A stretch of DNA of 64,000 nucleotides from Telluria mixta (GCF_029223865.1 NZ_CP119520.1:434001-498000), one strand, 5' to 3'; counted from the first letter of the stretch, positions 1-10,075 are shown. The notes: generated by a model from the letters alone, not told the origin. Program-made: numbers and translations.

Positions 1-1584
1 CTTGATGAAGGCGCGGTCGATCTTGAGCACGCTGGCCGGCAGCTTTTGCAGGTAGGCCAGGCTGCTGTAGCCGGTGCCGAAATCGTCGATCGCGATCTCG
101 ATGCCCATGTCGCGCAGCGCGCACAGCTGCTCGATCACGCGGCCGTCGTCCCGTGCGAGGACGCTTTCGGTGAACTCGAGCTCGATCGCGCCGGGCGGCA
201 CGTCGTGCCGCGCCAGCAGGCGTGCAACGCCGGCCGCGAAGTCGGGCTCCTCGAGGTTCGGCGCGGACACGTTGATCGACACCTTAAGGGAGTGTCCGGC
301 CCGGCGCCAGCGCGCGACCTGGGCCAGCGCATTGTCCAGCACCCATTGCGTGAGTTCCTGGATATGGGCGGTTTCTTCGACGAGCGGCACGAATTCGGCG
401 GGCGAGACGGGACCATGATGCGGGTGGCGCCAGCGCAGCAGCGCTTCGGCGCCGCGCGGCCGGCCGGACAGGTCGACGCGCGGCTGGAACATCAGCGCCA
501 GCTGGTCGTCCGCCCGCAGCGCGTCGGACAGGCTGCCCAAGAGCTGGAAGCGGCGCGCGTGGATACGGTCGTGGTCGGGGTCATAGCTGGCCGTCAGCAC
601 GCCGTCGTCGCGGGCGTCCTCGGCCGCGTTGTACAGGCGGCGCAGCACGTCGCGCGGCGTCACGTCGGCCGGTTTGAACGTATAGACGCCGATGGCGGGC
701 ACGGCGCGCACCGGGATGCCGTCGCAGGCTATCGGTTCGCGCAGGTGCAGGTCGAGCCGGCGCGCGGCCGCCTCCCACACGCTCGCGCAGGTTGCGCTCA
801 GCAGCACCGCGCAGCGCGTCGGGCCGATGTGGTACAGGCACGTGTCCGCGTCGAGGCAGCGGCGGATGGTTTCGGTCGAGCTGTGGATCAGGTTCTCGAC
901 GAAATTGGCACCGAGCACACGCATCCCCTGGCGCAGCTGGCGCGCGGGCAGCAGCTCGATCAGCAGGGCCGTGTGCTCGGCCTCGGGCTGGCGTCCGGCG
1001 ATGTCGTCCAGGTCGTCGATCAACTGGTATTCGTTCGGATGGCCGCTCACCGGGTGGATGCGGCCGATGCTGTTTTCCAGTTCGATCTGGCTCATCACCA
1101 TCTCGGCCAGGTCCGCCAGCAATTCCGTTTCCTCGGTGCTGAACGTGCGCGGCCGGTTGTCGATCACGCACAGCGTGCCCAGGCTGTAGCCCGTGCGCGT
1201 GATCAAGGGCGCGCCCGCGTACGCGCGCATGCCGCCCTGCTGCACGATGTCGGTATGTTCGAACCGTTCGTCTGCGAGGAGGTCGGACACCGTGTAGACG
1301 CCGTCCGACTGGAAGGCCCAGTGGCATGGCGTCTGTTCGCGCGGCGCTTCCGTCAGGTCAAACCCGACCCGCGATTTGAAGAACTGGCGGTGGCGGTCGG
1401 ACAGCGAGATCGACGAGACCGGCACCCGCAACAGGCGGCTGGCCATGCGTGTGATGCGGTCGTAGGCTTCGTTCGGCGCGGTATCGAGCAGGCGGAGGTT
1501 GTGCAGCGCGGCCAGGCGCGCCTCTTCATTGGCGGTGAGGGGGTTGCAACAGTTCGTTCGGAACTTGGCTAGTTTTCTGCGATC
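1..1584 (-). pseudogene. GAF-GGDEF-EAL c-di-GMP phosphodiesterase, 5' end cut off by a TnpB element (3' end beyond window)
   Basis: Read leftwards; the C-terminus lies beyond base 1. The frame encodes a GAF domain (about 1500-1060), a degenerate GGDEF domain (about 1000-600, reading GPTRCAVLL where the GGDEF loop is expected) and an EAL domain (about 530 to the edge) with EALLRW at 447-430, ELEFTES near 186-163 and DDFGTGYSS near 87-61. These EAL residues are those of active c-di-GMP hydrolases, so the ancestral protein was probably a phosphodiesterase with a dead cyclase domain. There is no ATG, GTG or TTG between the GAF region and an in-frame TAA at 1587-1585, where the TnpB element starts. 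The natural start was therefore displaced. Translation from an internal start is possible but would lose part of the GAF domain. Confidence 0.75.
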
Positions 1585-2878
1585 TTATGCAAAACAAGCA
1601 AGTTTGTTCGGTTCAGCACGGTTACCAAAGCTCCCGACACCTCGACCAACACCGTTGTAAAAACACAATGCTCGTAGCGCACCGCATCCGGCTGGACCCG
1701 AACAACGTGCAGGCGACCTACTTTGCGCGCGCGGCCGGCACGGCCCGCTTCACCTATAACTGGGCACTGAACGAATGGCGGAAACAGTACGAAGCCTGCA
1801 AAACCGATCCGACGCTGACCAAGCCTTCCGAAGCGGCGTTGCGACGCCTGCTCAACAGCATCAAGCGCGAGCAGTTTCCCTGGATGCTCGATGTCACGAA
1901 GAACGCGCCGCAAATGGCCATCATGCAGCTCGGGCGAGCCTTCGAGAACTTCTTCGCGGGGCGCGCCCGTTACCCGCGGTTCCGCAGGAAAGGACGGGAC
2001 GACCGCTTTACCTTGACCAATGATCAGTTCCAGGTCGAGGGGCGGCGCATCCGTATTCCAAAGCTGGGATGGGTCCGCATGCGCGAGACACTGCGCTTCG
2101 CGGGTCGCATCGTTTCCGCCTCGGTCGCACGTATCGCTCACCACTGGTACGCCAGCATCACCGTCGATACCTCCGATCCACCTGTGCCGCCTGCCGAGAA
2201 CCAGGGCGCGGTCGGGGTGGACCTGGGCGTCAAGGCGCTGGCCACGTTGTCGACCGGTGAATCGTTCGAAGGCCCGAAGGCGCTGCGTACCTTGCTGATA
2301 CGCCTGCGACGACTGTCGCGTGGCTTGTCCCGTAAAGTCCAAGGGTCGCGCAATCGCGCGAAGGCGAAGCTGAAACTGGCGAAGCTCCACGCACGCATCG
2401 CGAACATTCGTCGCAACAGCCTGCACCAGCTGAGCACAAGCATCACCCGCCGCTTTCACACGATTGGCATCGAAGACCTCAACGTCAAAGGCATGCTGGG
2501 CAACCGGCATCTGGCGCGGGCCATTGCCAACATGGGTTTCTTCGAACTGCGCCGCCAGCTCGAGTACAAGGCGGCCTGGCGCGGCGGGAAGGTCTTGCTG
2601 GCCGATCGCTGGTTCCCAAGCAGCAAACTGTGCTCAGGCTGTGGATACCGGTTGGATGAGCTCGGCCTCGATGTGCGTCACTGGACCTGCCCGGGTTGCG
2701 GGGCATCCCACGACCGCGACGTGAACGCCGCAACCAATCTAAGAAACCTGGCGGTGAGTTCCACCGCATCCGCCTGTGGAGGGGAAGTCGCTGGCCGTGC
2801 GCGTGAGCGCAGGGTGAAACCGGCCCCGGTGAAGCAGGAATCCAACCGAAAAGTTAACTATGGTTAGCTTTGCATAAG
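1584..2878 (+). mobile_element. TnpB-only IS200/IS605-type element
   Basis: A single tnpB gene without a tnpA partner. The outermost matching bases are a perfect 10-bp inverted pair, CTTATGCAAA at 1584-1593 and TTTGCATAAG at 2869-2878. A short hairpin follows the left end (AACAA...TTGTT, about 1593-1609). Another overlaps the tnpB stop codon (GTTAAC-TATG-GTTAGC, 2853-2868). Subterminal hairpins are what this family uses for end recognition, and the right end normally also encodes the guide RNA (omega RNA). I see no target-site duplication, as expected for the family. The exact ends are not certain to the base; I used the inverted pair as limits. Confidence 0.65.
1668..2867 (+). CDS. tnpB: RNA-guided endonuclease TnpB (IS200/IS605 family)
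   Basis: 399 residues from ATG 1668; an upstream in-frame ATG at 1587 would add 27 residues inside the element end, and the family N-terminus (LVAHRIRLDPNN) fits the later start. The RuvC-like site is complete: D185 in GVDLGVKAL, E269 in GIEDLNVKG, and HDRDVNAA near the C-terminus (D349/D351). A zinc ribbon lies between the last two motifs (CSGC at about 325 and CPGC at about 344). The family cuts DNA using a guide RNA transcribed from the element's right end, and helps to keep the element at its site. The gene looks intact. It is embedded in the broken EAL gene and reads opposite to it. Confidence 0.9.
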   Translation: MLVAHRIRLDPNNVQATYFARAAGTARFTYNWALNEWRKQYEACKTDPTLTKPSEAALRRLLNSIKREQFPWMLDVTKNAPQMAIMQLGRAFENFFAGRARYPRFRRKGRDDRFTLTNDQFQVEGRRIRIPKLGWVRMRETLRFAGRIVSASVARIAHHWYASITVDTSDPPVPPAENQGAVGVDLGVKALATLSTGESFEGPKALRTLLIRLRRLSRGLSRKVQGSRNRAKAKLKLAKLHARIANIRRNSLHQLSTSITRRFHTIGIEDLNVKGMLGNRHLARAIANMGFFELRRQLEYKAAWRGGKVLLADRWFPSSKLCSGCGYRLDELGLDVRHWTCPGCGASHDRDVNAATNLRNLAVSSTASACGGEVAGRARERRVKPAPVKQESNRKVNYG

Positions 2879-2959
2879 TTTGGAAGAACGGTGTCGTTCC
2901 ATCCGGCCACTGTAGCGCCCATCCGTTGTGATAGCAACAGCAATATTGCCAGGTAGATA

Positions 2960-3046
2960 TTAGTCGCCGCGGTTGATGGGAAAGCAGAACGCGGCGATCA
3001 CGAGCACGATGACCAGGAACCAGGTCACCCGATCCAGCCAGTCCAT
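2960..3046 (-). CDS. Small membrane protein, 28 residues, unknown
   Basis: ATG at 3046, TAA at 2962-2960. The peptide begins MDWLDRVTW, has a hydrophobic run (FLVIVLVIAAFCF, residues 10-22) and ends PINRGD, which is the profile of a single-span small membrane protein. It lies 93 bp downstream of sbp, after the double hairpin, on the same strand. No strong ribosome-binding site is visible and I do not recognise the sequence. The transmembrane-like composition and clean start and stop support it; chance cannot be excluded for an ORF this short. Confidence 0.4.
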   Translation of the reverse strand: MDWLDRVTWFLVIVLVIAAFCFPINRGD

Positions 3047-3068
3047 GATGGGTCCGAGAAAAATGAAG

Positions 3069-3120
3069 GCCGGCGCACGCGCCGGCGTTGAACCAGAATG
3101 CCGGCGCAAGTAGCGCCGGC
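3069..3120 (-). terminator. Double GC-rich hairpin downstream of sbp
   Basis: Two successive inverted repeats, each with an 8-bp GCCGGCGC/GCGCCGGC stem (3069-3086 and 3100-3120). On the minus strand the second is followed by CTTCATTTTTCTC. It probably ends or attenuates the sbp transcript. Confidence 0.55.
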
Positions 3121-3139
3121 GGAACGGTATCAGGCTATC

Positions 3140-4144
3140 TTACTTGCCCGGCTGGTACAACTGGTCGAACGTGCCGCCATCCGCGAAGTGGGTCTTCTGC
3201 GCCTTGGTCCAGCCGCCGAACACGTCGTTGATGGTGAACAGGTTCACTTTCGGGAACTGCGCCGCGTATTTCGCGCCGACCGTGGCGTTGATCGGACGGT
3301 AGTAGTTCTTCGCGATGATGTCCTGGCCTTCATCCGTGTACAGGTATTGCAGGTAGGCCTCGGCCACCTTGCGGGTGCCGCGCTTGTCGACGACCTTGTC
3401 GACGACGGCCACCGGCGGCTCGGCCAGGATGCTCTGCTTCGGCGCCACGATCTCGAACTTGTCCGGGCCCAGTTCCTTGATGGCCAGGATCGCTTCGTTT
3501 TCCCAGGCGATCAGCACGTCGCCGATGCCGCGTTCGACGAAGGTCGTAGTCGCGCCGCGCGCGCCGGAGTCGAGCACAGGCACGTTCTTGAACAGCTTGG
3601 CCACGTAGTCGCGTGCCTTCGCTTCATTGCCGCCCGGCTGTTTCAGGGCATTGCCCCAGGCCGCCAGGTAATTCCAGCGTGCGCCGCCGGACGTCTTCGG
3701 GTTCGGGGTGATGACTTGCACGCCCGGCTTGATCAGGTCGTTCCAGTCGTGGATGCCTTTCGGGTTGCCCTTGCGGACCAGGAACACGATGGTCGAGTTG
3801 TACGGCGAGCTGTTGTGCTGCAGGCGCTTCTGCCAGTCCTTGGCGACCAGGCCGCGCTCGGCGATCTCGTCGATGTCCCATGCGAGGGCCAGGGTGACGA
3901 CGTCCGCCTGCAGGCCGTCGATCACGGAGCGGGCCTGCTTGCCCGAACCGCCGTGCGATGCCTTGAAGGTGACGTTGTCGCCGGTCTGGGCCTTGTACTT
4001 GGCGGCGAAGGCTTTACCGACGTCCTGGTACAGCTCGCGCGTCGGGTCGTACGACACGTTCAGGAGAGTGATGTCGGCGGCATGCACGGTCGGGGCAACG
4101 AGTGCGATAGCCACGGTTGCCTGGATCAGTTTTTTTAACAGCAT
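3140..4144 (-). CDS. sbp: Periplasmic sulfate-binding protein (sulfate ABC transporter)
   Basis: 334 residues from ATG 4144. The start is preceded by a GAGAG ribosome site and followed by a signal peptide ([22 protein letters not shown]) that an upstream start would bury. Mature family signatures include [13 protein letters not shown] near the N-terminus, [12 protein letters not shown] and the [13 protein letters not shown] segment, which line the sulfate pocket in Sbp/CysP proteins. Function: captures sulfate or thiosulfate in the periplasm for the CysTWA permease. No permease genes are adjacent, so it works with a transporter encoded elsewhere. A CysB-type box and a -10 lie upstream (4183-4234), in keeping with sulfur-limitation control. 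The neighbouring sigma-54 activator gene is transcribed in the same direction 182 bp upstream. Confidence 0.93.
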   Translation of the reverse strand: MLLKKLIQATVAIALVAPTVHAADITLLNVSYDPTRELYQDVGKAFAAKYKAQTGDNVTFKASHGGSGKQARSVIDGLQADVVTLALAWDIDEIAERGLVAKDWQKRLQHNSSPYNSTIVFLVRKGNPKGIHDWNDLIKPGVQVITPNPKTSGGARWNYLAAWGNALKQPGGNEAKARDYVAKLFKNVPVLDSGARGATTTFVERGIGDVLIAWENEAILAIKELGPDKFEIVAPKQSILAEPPVAVVDKVVDKRGTRKVAEAYLQYLYTDEGQDIIAKNYYRPINATVGAKYAAQFPKVNLFTINDVFGGWTKAQKTHFADGGTFDQLYQPGK

Positions 4145-4182
4145 ATTGTTTCTCTCTTTCAAGGGCAGGTTCTGGAAGTCAC

Positions 4183-4234
4183 AGGTTAAGCACAGCAGGT
4201 CGAAAACCAAACGAATACTTTTGCCCTTGTTTAT
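4183..4234 (-). promoter_or_regulatory. CysB-type box and -10 upstream of sbp
   Basis: On the minus strand the box starts ATAA at 4234, then GCAAA, TATTCG and TTTT at the same relative positions as in the boxes before ccmA and ccmC. A -10 (TAACCT, 4188-4183) lies 46 bases downstream of the first A, the same distance as in those copies. Assignment to CysB rests on the sulfate-uptake gene and on my recollection of betaproteobacterial sites, not on a search. Confidence 0.5.
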
Positions 4235-4326
4235 CCGGTTTTGTCATATCCCCTTGGGCACGGGCGCACGAACGCAAACAGGGTGCGCGGCGAGGCCGGG
4301 CACCCTGCGCAAACGACGCGGCGGCG

Positions 4327-5550
4327 TCACAACAGTTCGGACTTTTTCAGGTACGTGCGCAGGATGTTCCTGCTGATATTCAGCTGCTTGGCCGTGCGCA
4401 CCTGGTTGCACAGGTTGTGGCGCCACGCGTCCTCCGCCAGTTGCAGCACCATGTTCTCGAACTCGATCGTGCGGTCCGAATGGAGCAGCTGCTGCCAGGC
4501 CTGGCGCAGTTCCGCGTACGTGCCCTCGACGGCGGGCGCGTGCGGTCGCGGCGCGGACGTTTCCGGCGCCGCGGCGTGCTGTACGAACGCCTGCGGCACG
4601 TCCGGCACGGACACCGGGGCAGCCACGGCCTGCGTGTGCCAGCTGGGCAGGTGCAGGTCGGCCGCCGTGATCACGCCCTGCTGGCACACGAGCAGCGCGC
4701 GGTGGATGACGTTTTCCAGTTCGCGGATGTTGCCCGGCCACGGATACGCGAGCAGCGCCTGGTCCGCCTCCGGCAGGACGACGGGGTCGGCCACGTGCAG
4801 CCGCTGCGCGTACATCTGCAGGAAGTGGCGGGTCAGCGGCAGGATGTCGCCGGCGCGCTCGCGCAGCGGCTTCAAGGGGAGCGTCACCACTTGCAGGCGG
4901 TAGAACAGGTCTTCGCGGAAGCGCCCTGCCCGCACGGCCTCCGCGAGATCGACGTTGGTCGCGGCGATCAGGCGCACGTCGATGGGGATCGGCTTGCGGC
5001 CGCCCAGCCGCACCACTTCGCGTTCCTGCAACACGCGCAGGAGTTTTACCTGCATCGCGAGCGGCAGGTCGCCGATTTCGTCGAGGAACAGCGTGCCGCC
5101 GTTGGCCGTCTCGAACCAGCCGGCCTTGGCCTGCTGCGCGCCCGTGAACGCGCCGCGCTCGTAGCCGAACAACTCGCTTTCGATCAGCGTCTCGGAAAAC
5201 GCGCCGCAGTTGATGGCGACGAAGTTCGAGCTGGCACGGCGCGAGAGCGCATGCACGTGGCGCGCGACGAGCTCCTTGCCGGTACCCGTCTCGCCCATGA
5301 TCAGCGCCGTCGCTTCGCTGGGCGCGATGCGCTTGATCAGGTCCTGCAGCGCGCGCGACTGCGGGTCGGAAAACACGAAGGCCGTGGCGCGGATCAGCAG
5401 GCTCAGTTGCTGCGATTCGCGGAAAGCGATCAGCGTGGGGCTGTCCGCCCGCTCGAACTCGTGCTCGCCCGGCGGCCTCACGATGGCGGTCGTGGGGCCC
5501 GCGGTACGCGGCAGGTCGGCGGTCTTGTGGTGTAGGGTCGTCAGGCTCAT
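4327..5550 (-). CDS. Sigma-54-dependent activator (bacterial enhancer-binding protein), SfnR-like, no sensor domain
   Basis: 407 residues from ATG 5550. Residues 1-55 contain no recognisable sensory domain. The AAA+ domain follows, with Walker A GETGTGKE (86-93), the sigma-54-contacting GAFTGA loop (133-138), Walker B FLDEIGD (about 155-161) and [11 protein letters not shown] (about 270). The C-terminus has a Fis-type helix-turn-helix ([20 protein letters not shown]). Activators of this shape, such as SfnR of Pseudomonas putida, lack a sensor and are controlled by how much is made; sfnR itself is CysB-dependent. Here a CysB-type box precedes the gene, which sits beside sbp. An 18-bp palindrome repeated before several sigma-54 promoters in this window lies just upstream, so this protein is the best candidate to bind it. 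The exact start is uncertain: the predicted -10 leaves almost no leader. Confidence 0.88.
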   Translation of the reverse strand: MSLTTLHHKTADLPRTAGPTTAIVRPPGEHEFERADSPTLIAFRESQQLSLLIRATAFVFSDPQSRALQDLIKRIAPSEATALIMGETGTGKELVARHVHALSRRASSNFVAINCGAFSETLIESELFGYERGAFTGAQQAKAGWFETANGGTLFLDEIGDLPLAMQVKLLRVLQEREVVRLGGRKPIPIDVRLIAATNVDLAEAVRAGRFREDLFYRLQVVTLPLKPLRERAGDILPLTRHFLQMYAQRLHVADPVVLPEADQALLAYPWPGNIRELENVIHRALLVCQQGVITAADLHLPSWHTQAVAAPVSVPDVPQAFVQHAAAPETSAPRPHAPAVEGTYAELRQAWQQLLHSDRTIEFENMVLQLAEDAWRHNLCNQVRTAKQLNISRNILRTYLKKSELL

Positions 5551-5557
5551 GGTTGTC

Positions 5558-5610
5558 AATATAACGTGCGCTTTCCGGCCCGGAGAACGAAGATAAAGGC
5601 ATTTGCTTAT
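5558..5610 (-). promoter_or_regulatory. Degenerate CysB-type box and -10 upstream of the sigma-54 activator gene
   Basis: Minus strand: ATAA starts at 5610, then AAATGC, then TTCG at the spacing seen in the sbp, ccmA and ccmC boxes. The TTTT block is missing. A -10 (TATATT, 5563-5558) falls 47 bases downstream of the first A. The predicted transcription start would be at or next to ATG 5550, suggesting a leaderless or nearly leaderless message. Confidence 0.35.
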
Positions 5611-5676
5611 TCGGCAAGGCGCCGTGCTGGTGGCAGCGCACAACATTGTTGAGGACGCAGCACGCCGCATCGCCGC

Positions 5677-5694
5677 CTGCTGCGAATCGAACAG
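5677..5694 (+). promoter_or_regulatory. Upstream activator site, 18-bp palindromic motif (RND operon)
   Basis: CTGCTGCGAATCGAACAG. It is nearly identical to a copy before the receptor gene at 38.8 kb (CTGCTGCGAAATCAACAG). It lies between the divergent sigma-54 activator gene and the RND operon, 28 bp upstream of a -24/-12 match. Confidence 0.55.
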
Positions 5695-5722
5695 TTTTTG
5701 CCGCTGCGGCGGCCCAAATCCC

Positions 5723-5738
5723 GGGCATGGTTGTTGCA
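5723..5738 (+). promoter_or_regulatory. Sigma-54 (-24/-12) promoter for the RND operon
   Basis: GGGCATGGTTGTTGCA against the consensus TGGCACGN4TTGCA: the GG-N10-GC core is exact, with two other mismatches. Transcription would begin near 5749, about 50 bp before the mdtA start. The adjacent palindromic site supports it. Confidence 0.55.
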
Positions 5739-5798
5739 GGATGACGACGATCGACAGGCCGTCGCATTTCGACGACGGCCGCAAATCCGGGACCAGGA

Positions 5799-6977
5799 AT
5801 GACAGACAAGAGACGATGGCGCCGCGCCGCGGGCGTGCTCGGGCTGACCGCGTGCGTGGGTGTGGCGGGCTGCGGCCAGCAGGTGAAGGAAGAACGCCAG
5901 GGCGCCGCCGCCAACCGGCCCGTGCCCGTGGCCGTCGCGGCGGCCGGCAAACAGGACGTGCGCGTCGTGCAGAGCGCGCTCGGGACGGTGGTGCCGCAGG
6001 CGTCCGTCGTCGTGCGTGCGCGCGTCGGCGGCCAATTACAAAAGGTGCTGTTCCAGGAGGGTCAATTGGTCAAAGCCGGCGAGCTGCTGGCGGAAATCGA
6101 CCCGCGCCCGTTCGTGGCGCAGCTGACGCAGGCGGAAGGACAACTCAAGCGCGATCTCGCGCTGTTGAAGAACGCGCAGGCCGACCTCGCGCGCTACCAG
6201 GGCCTGCGCGCCCACGACTCGATCTCGGAACAGGCGCTCGACAACCAGGCCGCGCTCGTGCAGCAGTACCAGGGCACGGTGCAGGCCGACCAGGGCGTCG
6301 TCGACAACGCGCGCCTGCAACTGAGCTTCGCCCGCATCACGGCGCCCGTGTCGGGCCGCATCGGCCTGCGCCAGGTCGACGTCGGCAACATCGTCGCACC
6401 GAACGACGCGGCGGGCCTCGCCGTCATCACGGCCGTACAACCCATTGCCGCGCTGTTCTCGCTGCCGGAAGACCAGTTGCCCGCCATCGCCGCGCAGCTC
6501 GCCGGCGCGCAGAAGCAGGGCCGCGTGCTCGCGGTGGAAGCGTGGGACCGCGCCGGCACGCGCAAGCTCGCGCAGGGCCGGCTGGAGACGATCGACAACC
6601 AGATCGATCCTGCCACCGGCACCATCCGCTTCAAGGCGCAGTTCGCGAACGCGGACGGCGCGCTGTACCCCAACCAGTTCGTCAACGTGCGCCTGCTCGT
6701 CGAGACGCGGTCGGCACAAATCGTCGCGCCCAGCGTCGCGATCCAGAACGGCAACCAGGGGCCGTTCGTGTACGTGGTCGGCACCGATAAAACCGTTGCG
6801 CTGCGCCCCGTCACGCTGGGCCCCGTCGACGGCGACAAGACGACCGTCACCACGGGCCTGGAACCCGGCGAACAGGTCGTCGTGACGGGCACGGACCGGT
6901 TGCGCAACGGTGCGAAAGTGGTGCTGCCGGAGTCCCGCAAGGCACGCGCGACCGCACGCGCGGAGATCGCGGGATGA
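5799..6977 (+). CDS. mdtA: RND efflux periplasmic adaptor (MdtA type), lipoprotein
   Basis: 392 residues. The N-terminus has a basic start, a hydrophobic stretch and a lipobox ending VAGC (Cys about 25), so it is probably an inner-membrane-anchored lipoprotein. The order is typical of membrane-fusion proteins: beta-barrel/lipoyl segment ([18 protein letters not shown]), alpha-hairpin (residues about 100-165), second lipoyl half ([20 protein letters not shown]) and a C-terminal membrane-proximal domain. It links the inner-membrane RND pumps to the outer-membrane channel. Its stop overlaps the next start by four bases (ATGA), so the operon is translationally coupled. A sigma-54 promoter match lies about 60 bp upstream, which is unusual for an mdt operon. 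Confidence 0.92.
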   Translation: MTDKRRWRRAAGVLGLTACVGVAGCGQQVKEERQGAAANRPVPVAVAAAGKQDVRVVQSALGTVVPQASVVVRARVGGQLQKVLFQEGQLVKAGELLAEIDPRPFVAQLTQAEGQLKRDLALLKNAQADLARYQGLRAHDSISEQALDNQAALVQQYQGTVQADQGVVDNARLQLSFARITAPVSGRIGLRQVDVGNIVAPNDAAGLAVITAVQPIAALFSLPEDQLPAIAAQLAGAQKQGRVLAVEAWDRAGTRKLAQGRLETIDNQIDPATGTIRFKAQFANADGALYPNQFVNVRLLVETRSAQIVAPSVAIQNGNQGPFVYVVGTDKTVALRPVTLGPVDGDKTTVTTGLEPGEQVVVTGTDRLRNGAKVVLPESRKARATARAEIAG

Positions 6978-9900
6978 ACCCGTCGCGCGTCTTCATCCGG
7001 CGTCCGGTGGCGACGCTCCTGCTGATGCTGGCCGTGCTGCTGTCCGGCCTCCTCGCGTACCGGCTGCTGCCGCAGTCCGCGCTGCCCCAGGTCGACTATC
7101 CGACGATCCAGGTGTCGACCGGCTATCCGGGCGCCAGCCCGGACGTCGTCGCCACGGCCATTACCGCGCCGCTGGAACGCCAGTTCGGCGCCATCGCGGG
7201 CCTGAACCAGATGTCGTCGTCGAGTTCCGGCGGCGCGTCCGTGATCACCCTGCAGTTCGCGCTCGACGTGAGCCTCGACGTGGCCGAACAGTCCGTGCAG
7301 GCCGCCATCAACGCGGCCGCAAGCTACCTGCCGCAGGACCTGCCGTCGCCTCCCGTCTACAGCAAGGTCAATCCGGCCGACGCGCCCGTCCTCACGCTGG
7401 CCGTGCGCTCGGACACGCTGCCGCTGACACGCCTGCAGGACATCGTCGACACGTCGATGGCGCAAAAGATCGCGCAGGTGTCGGGCGTCGGCCTCGTGAG
7501 CCTCGCGGGCGGTCAGCGCCCGGCCGTGCGCATCCAGGTCAACCCGGCCGCGCTGGCCGCGTACGGCATCGGCTTCGACCAGCTGCGCGCGGCCATCGGC
7601 GCGGCCAACTCGAACCAGGCGAAGGGCAGCTTCGACGGCCCACTGCAGACCGCGGCGCTGGACGCCAACAGCCAGCTGCGCAGCGCCGGGGAATACCGGC
7701 AAGTGGTGCTGGCCACGCGCGCCGGCAACCCGGTGCACCTGGCCGACGTGGCCGACGTGCGCGAAGCGCCGGAAGACCTGCACCTGGCCGCGTGGGCGAA
7801 CGAACACCAGGCGATCCTCGTGAACATCCAGCGCCAGCCGGGCGCCAACGTGATCGATGTCGCGGAGCGCATCAAGGCGCTGCTGCCGTCCCTGCGCGCG
7901 GGGCTGCCGGCGAACGTCGAGCTGACGGTGCTGTCCGACCGCACGACCACCATCCGCCAGGCCGTGCACGACGTGCAGTTCGAACTGGTGCTGGCGATTG
8001 CGCTGGTCGTGATGGTCATCGCGCTGTTCCTGCGCAGCCTGTCCGCCACGCTGATCCCCAGCCTCGCGGTGCCGCTGTCGCTCGTCGGCACGTTCGGCGT
8101 GATGTATCTCGCCGGCTTCAGCCTGAACAACCTCACCTTGATGGCGCTGACGATCGCCACGGGCTTCGTCGTCGACGACGCCATCGTCATGATCGAGAAC
8201 ATCGCGCGCCACGTGGAGGAAGGGGAATCGCCGCTGGACGCCGCGCTGAAGGGCTCGAAGCAGATCGGTTTCACGATCATCTCGCTGACCTTCTCGCTGA
8301 TCGCGGTATTGATCCCGCTGCTGTACATGGCGGACGTCGTCGGACGGCTGTTCCGCGAATTCGCGGTCACGCTCGCCGTCGCCATCCTGATCTCCGCGGT
8401 GGTATCGCTGACGCTCACGCCGATGCTGTGCGCGCGCCTGCTGAAGCACGAGAAGCCCGCGGAGGATCCGTTCTTCGACGCGGTATTGAAGCGCTACGGC
8501 CGCGCGCTGGAATGGGTGCTGCGCCACCAGGGCGCGACACTCCTCGTCACGTTCGGCACCGTCGTGCTGACGGCGCTGCTGGCCTGGGGCATCCCGAAAG
8601 GCTTTTTCCCCGCCCAGGACACGGGCGCCATCCAGGTCATCACGGAAGGCCCGCAGACGACATCGTTCGGCGCGATGGCCGAGCGCCAGCAGGCCCTCGC
8701 ACAAGCGCTGCTGCGCGATCCGGCCGTGGCGAGCCTGTCGTCCATCGTCGGCATCGACGGCACCAACGCCACCGTCAACAGCGGCCGCCTGCTCGTCAAT
8801 TTGAAACCGCACGAGGAACGCGGCGACCGCGCGCCGGCCATCATCGCGCGCCTGCGCCAGGCCGCGCACGACGTCCCCGGCATCACGGCATATTTCCAGC
8901 CGCTGCAGGACCTGACGGTGGAAGACCGCGTCAGCCGCACGCAATACCAGTACCTCGTCGAGAGCATGGACGGCGACGCGCTGGCGGCGTCCCTGCCGCC
9001 GTTGCTGACGGCCCTCCGTTCGCTGCCGCAGCTCACGGACGTCGCGAGCAACGTGCAGGACGCGGGCCTGAAAGCCTACCTGGAAATCGACCGCGACGCC
9101 GCGAGCCGCCTCGGCGTGACGGTGGCCGCCATCGACGACGCGTTGTACAGCGCGTTCGGCCAGCGCCTCGTGTCGACCATCTTCACGCAGACGAACCAGT
9201 ACCGCGTGGTGCTGGAAGCGCAGCGCGACCGCGACGCCGGCCTGAACGCGCTCGGCAGCCTCTACGTCAGCGGCGCGAACGGCCGCCAGATTCCGCTCGC
9301 CACGCTCGTGCGCGTGCGCGAGGCGCCCGCAAACCTGCTGATCAGCCGAGAAAAACAGTTCCCCGCCGCGACCATCTCGTTCAACCTGGCCGACGGCTAT
9401 TCGCTGGGCGACGCCGTGGCCGCCATCGAGGCGAAGCGCGCCACGCTCGACCTGCCCGAAGCCGTGCAGACCCGCTTCCGCGGCGCGGCCCTCGCGTTCC
9501 GCACGGCGCTGTCGAACGAATTCTTCCTGATCGTCGCGGCGCTCGTGACCATGTACATCGTGCTGGGCGTGCTGTACGAAAGCTTCGTGCATCCGCTCAC
9601 GATCCTGTCGACCCTGCCTTCCGCCGGTATCGGCGCGCTGCTCGCGCTGTGGGTCGGCGGCCACGACCTGAGCGTGATCGCCATCATCGGCATCGTCCTG
9701 CTGATCGGCATCGTGCAAAAGAACGCCATCATGATCATCGACTTCGCGCTGGAGGCGGAGCGCAGCCGCGGCATGCACCCGCGCGCCGCGATCTACGAAG
9801 CCTGCCTGCTGCGCCTGCGCCCGATCCTGATGACGACCCTGGCCGCGCTGTTCAGCGCCGTGCCGATGATCTTCGGCAGCGGCCCCGGTGCCGAGCTGCG

Positions 9901-10075
9901 CGAGCCGCTCGGCATCGCCCTTGTCGGCGGCCTGCTGGCCAGCCAGGCGCTGACCCTGTTCACGACGCCCGTCATCTACCTCGCCTTCGACCGGCTGGGC
10001 CGCAGGTTCGGCCGCGCGTCCGCCGTCCCGGCCGTGCGCCCGGGCGAGGCGCAGGTGGTGGAGCTGCGCGCGTGA
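6974..10075 (+). CDS. mdtB: RND efflux pump subunit, MdtB type
   Basis: 1033 residues, the normal length for an RND transporter. The N-terminus ([20 protein letters not shown]) is the canonical first transmembrane helix. The protein has two repeated halves, each with a large periplasmic loop; the [13 protein letters not shown] segment (about residue 400) carries the proton-relay aspartates of TM4, and the second half contains [20 protein letters not shown]. With MdtC it forms a heterotrimer (in E. coli two MdtB and one MdtC) that exports bile salts, novobiocin and other amphiphiles. Coupled to mdtA (ATGA overlap) and to mdtC (overlap at 10072-10075). Confidence 0.92.
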   Translation: MNPSRVFIRRPVATLLLMLAVLLSGLLAYRLLPQSALPQVDYPTIQVSTGYPGASPDVVATAITAPLERQFGAIAGLNQMSSSSSGGASVITLQFALDVSLDVAEQSVQAAINAAASYLPQDLPSPPVYSKVNPADAPVLTLAVRSDTLPLTRLQDIVDTSMAQKIAQVSGVGLVSLAGGQRPAVRIQVNPAALAAYGIGFDQLRAAIGAANSNQAKGSFDGPLQTAALDANSQLRSAGEYRQVVLATRAGNPVHLADVADVREAPEDLHLAAWANEHQAILVNIQRQPGANVIDVAERIKALLPSLRAGLPANVELTVLSDRTTTIRQAVHDVQFELVLAIALVVMVIALFLRSLSATLIPSLAVPLSLVGTFGVMYLAGFSLNNLTLMALTIATGFVVDDAIVMIENIARHVEEGESPLDAALKGSKQIGFTIISLTFSLIAVLIPLLYMADVVGRLFREFAVTLAVAILISAVVSLTLTPMLCARLLKHEKPAEDPFFDAVLKRYGRALEWVLRHQGATLLVTFGTVVLTALLAWGIPKGFFPAQDTGAIQVITEGPQTTSFGAMAERQQALAQALLRDPAVASLSSIVGIDGTNATVNSGRLLVNLKPHEERGDRAPAIIARLRQAAHDVPGITAYFQPLQDLTVEDRVSRTQYQYLVESMDGDALAASLPPLLTALRSLPQLTDVASNVQDAGLKAYLEIDRDAASRLGVTVAAIDDALYSAFGQRLVSTIFTQTNQYRVVLEAQRDRDAGLNALGSLYVSGANGRQIPLATLVRVREAPANLLISREKQFPAATISFNLADGYSLGDAVAAIEAKRATLDLPEAVQTRFRGAALAFRTALSNEFFLIVAALVTMYIVLGVLYESFVHPLTILSTLPSAGIGALLALWVGGHDLSVIAIIGIVLLIGIVQKNAIMIIDFALEAERSRGMHPRAAIYEACLLRLRPILMTTLAALFSAVPMIFGSGPGAELREPLGIALVGGLLASQALTLFTTPVIYLAFDRLGRRFGRASAVPAVRPGEAQVVELRA

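Noticed and set aside
46..1572. Rightward 508-codon frame opposite the EAL gene
   Set aside because: The opposite strand encodes clear GAF and EAL motifs in one continuous frame; the rightward product has no recognisable domain.
2923..2940. Near-copy of the activator palindrome (CTGTTGCTATCACAACGG, minus strand)
   Set aside because: One arm is broken and no -24/-12 element follows, so it is most likely a chance match.
4194..4209. GG-N10-GC pattern (TGGTTTTCGACCTGCT, minus strand) upstream of sbp as a sigma-54 promoter
   Set aside because: Only the dinucleotides and part of the -12 match, no palindromic activator site is near, and the segment overlaps a better-supported CysB-type promoter.
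6194..9778. Very long leftward open frame antisense to mdtA/mdtB
   Set aside because: The product is a low-complexity Arg/His/Ala-rich sequence without homology, a typical shadow of GC-rich coding DNA; the mdt frames explain the region.
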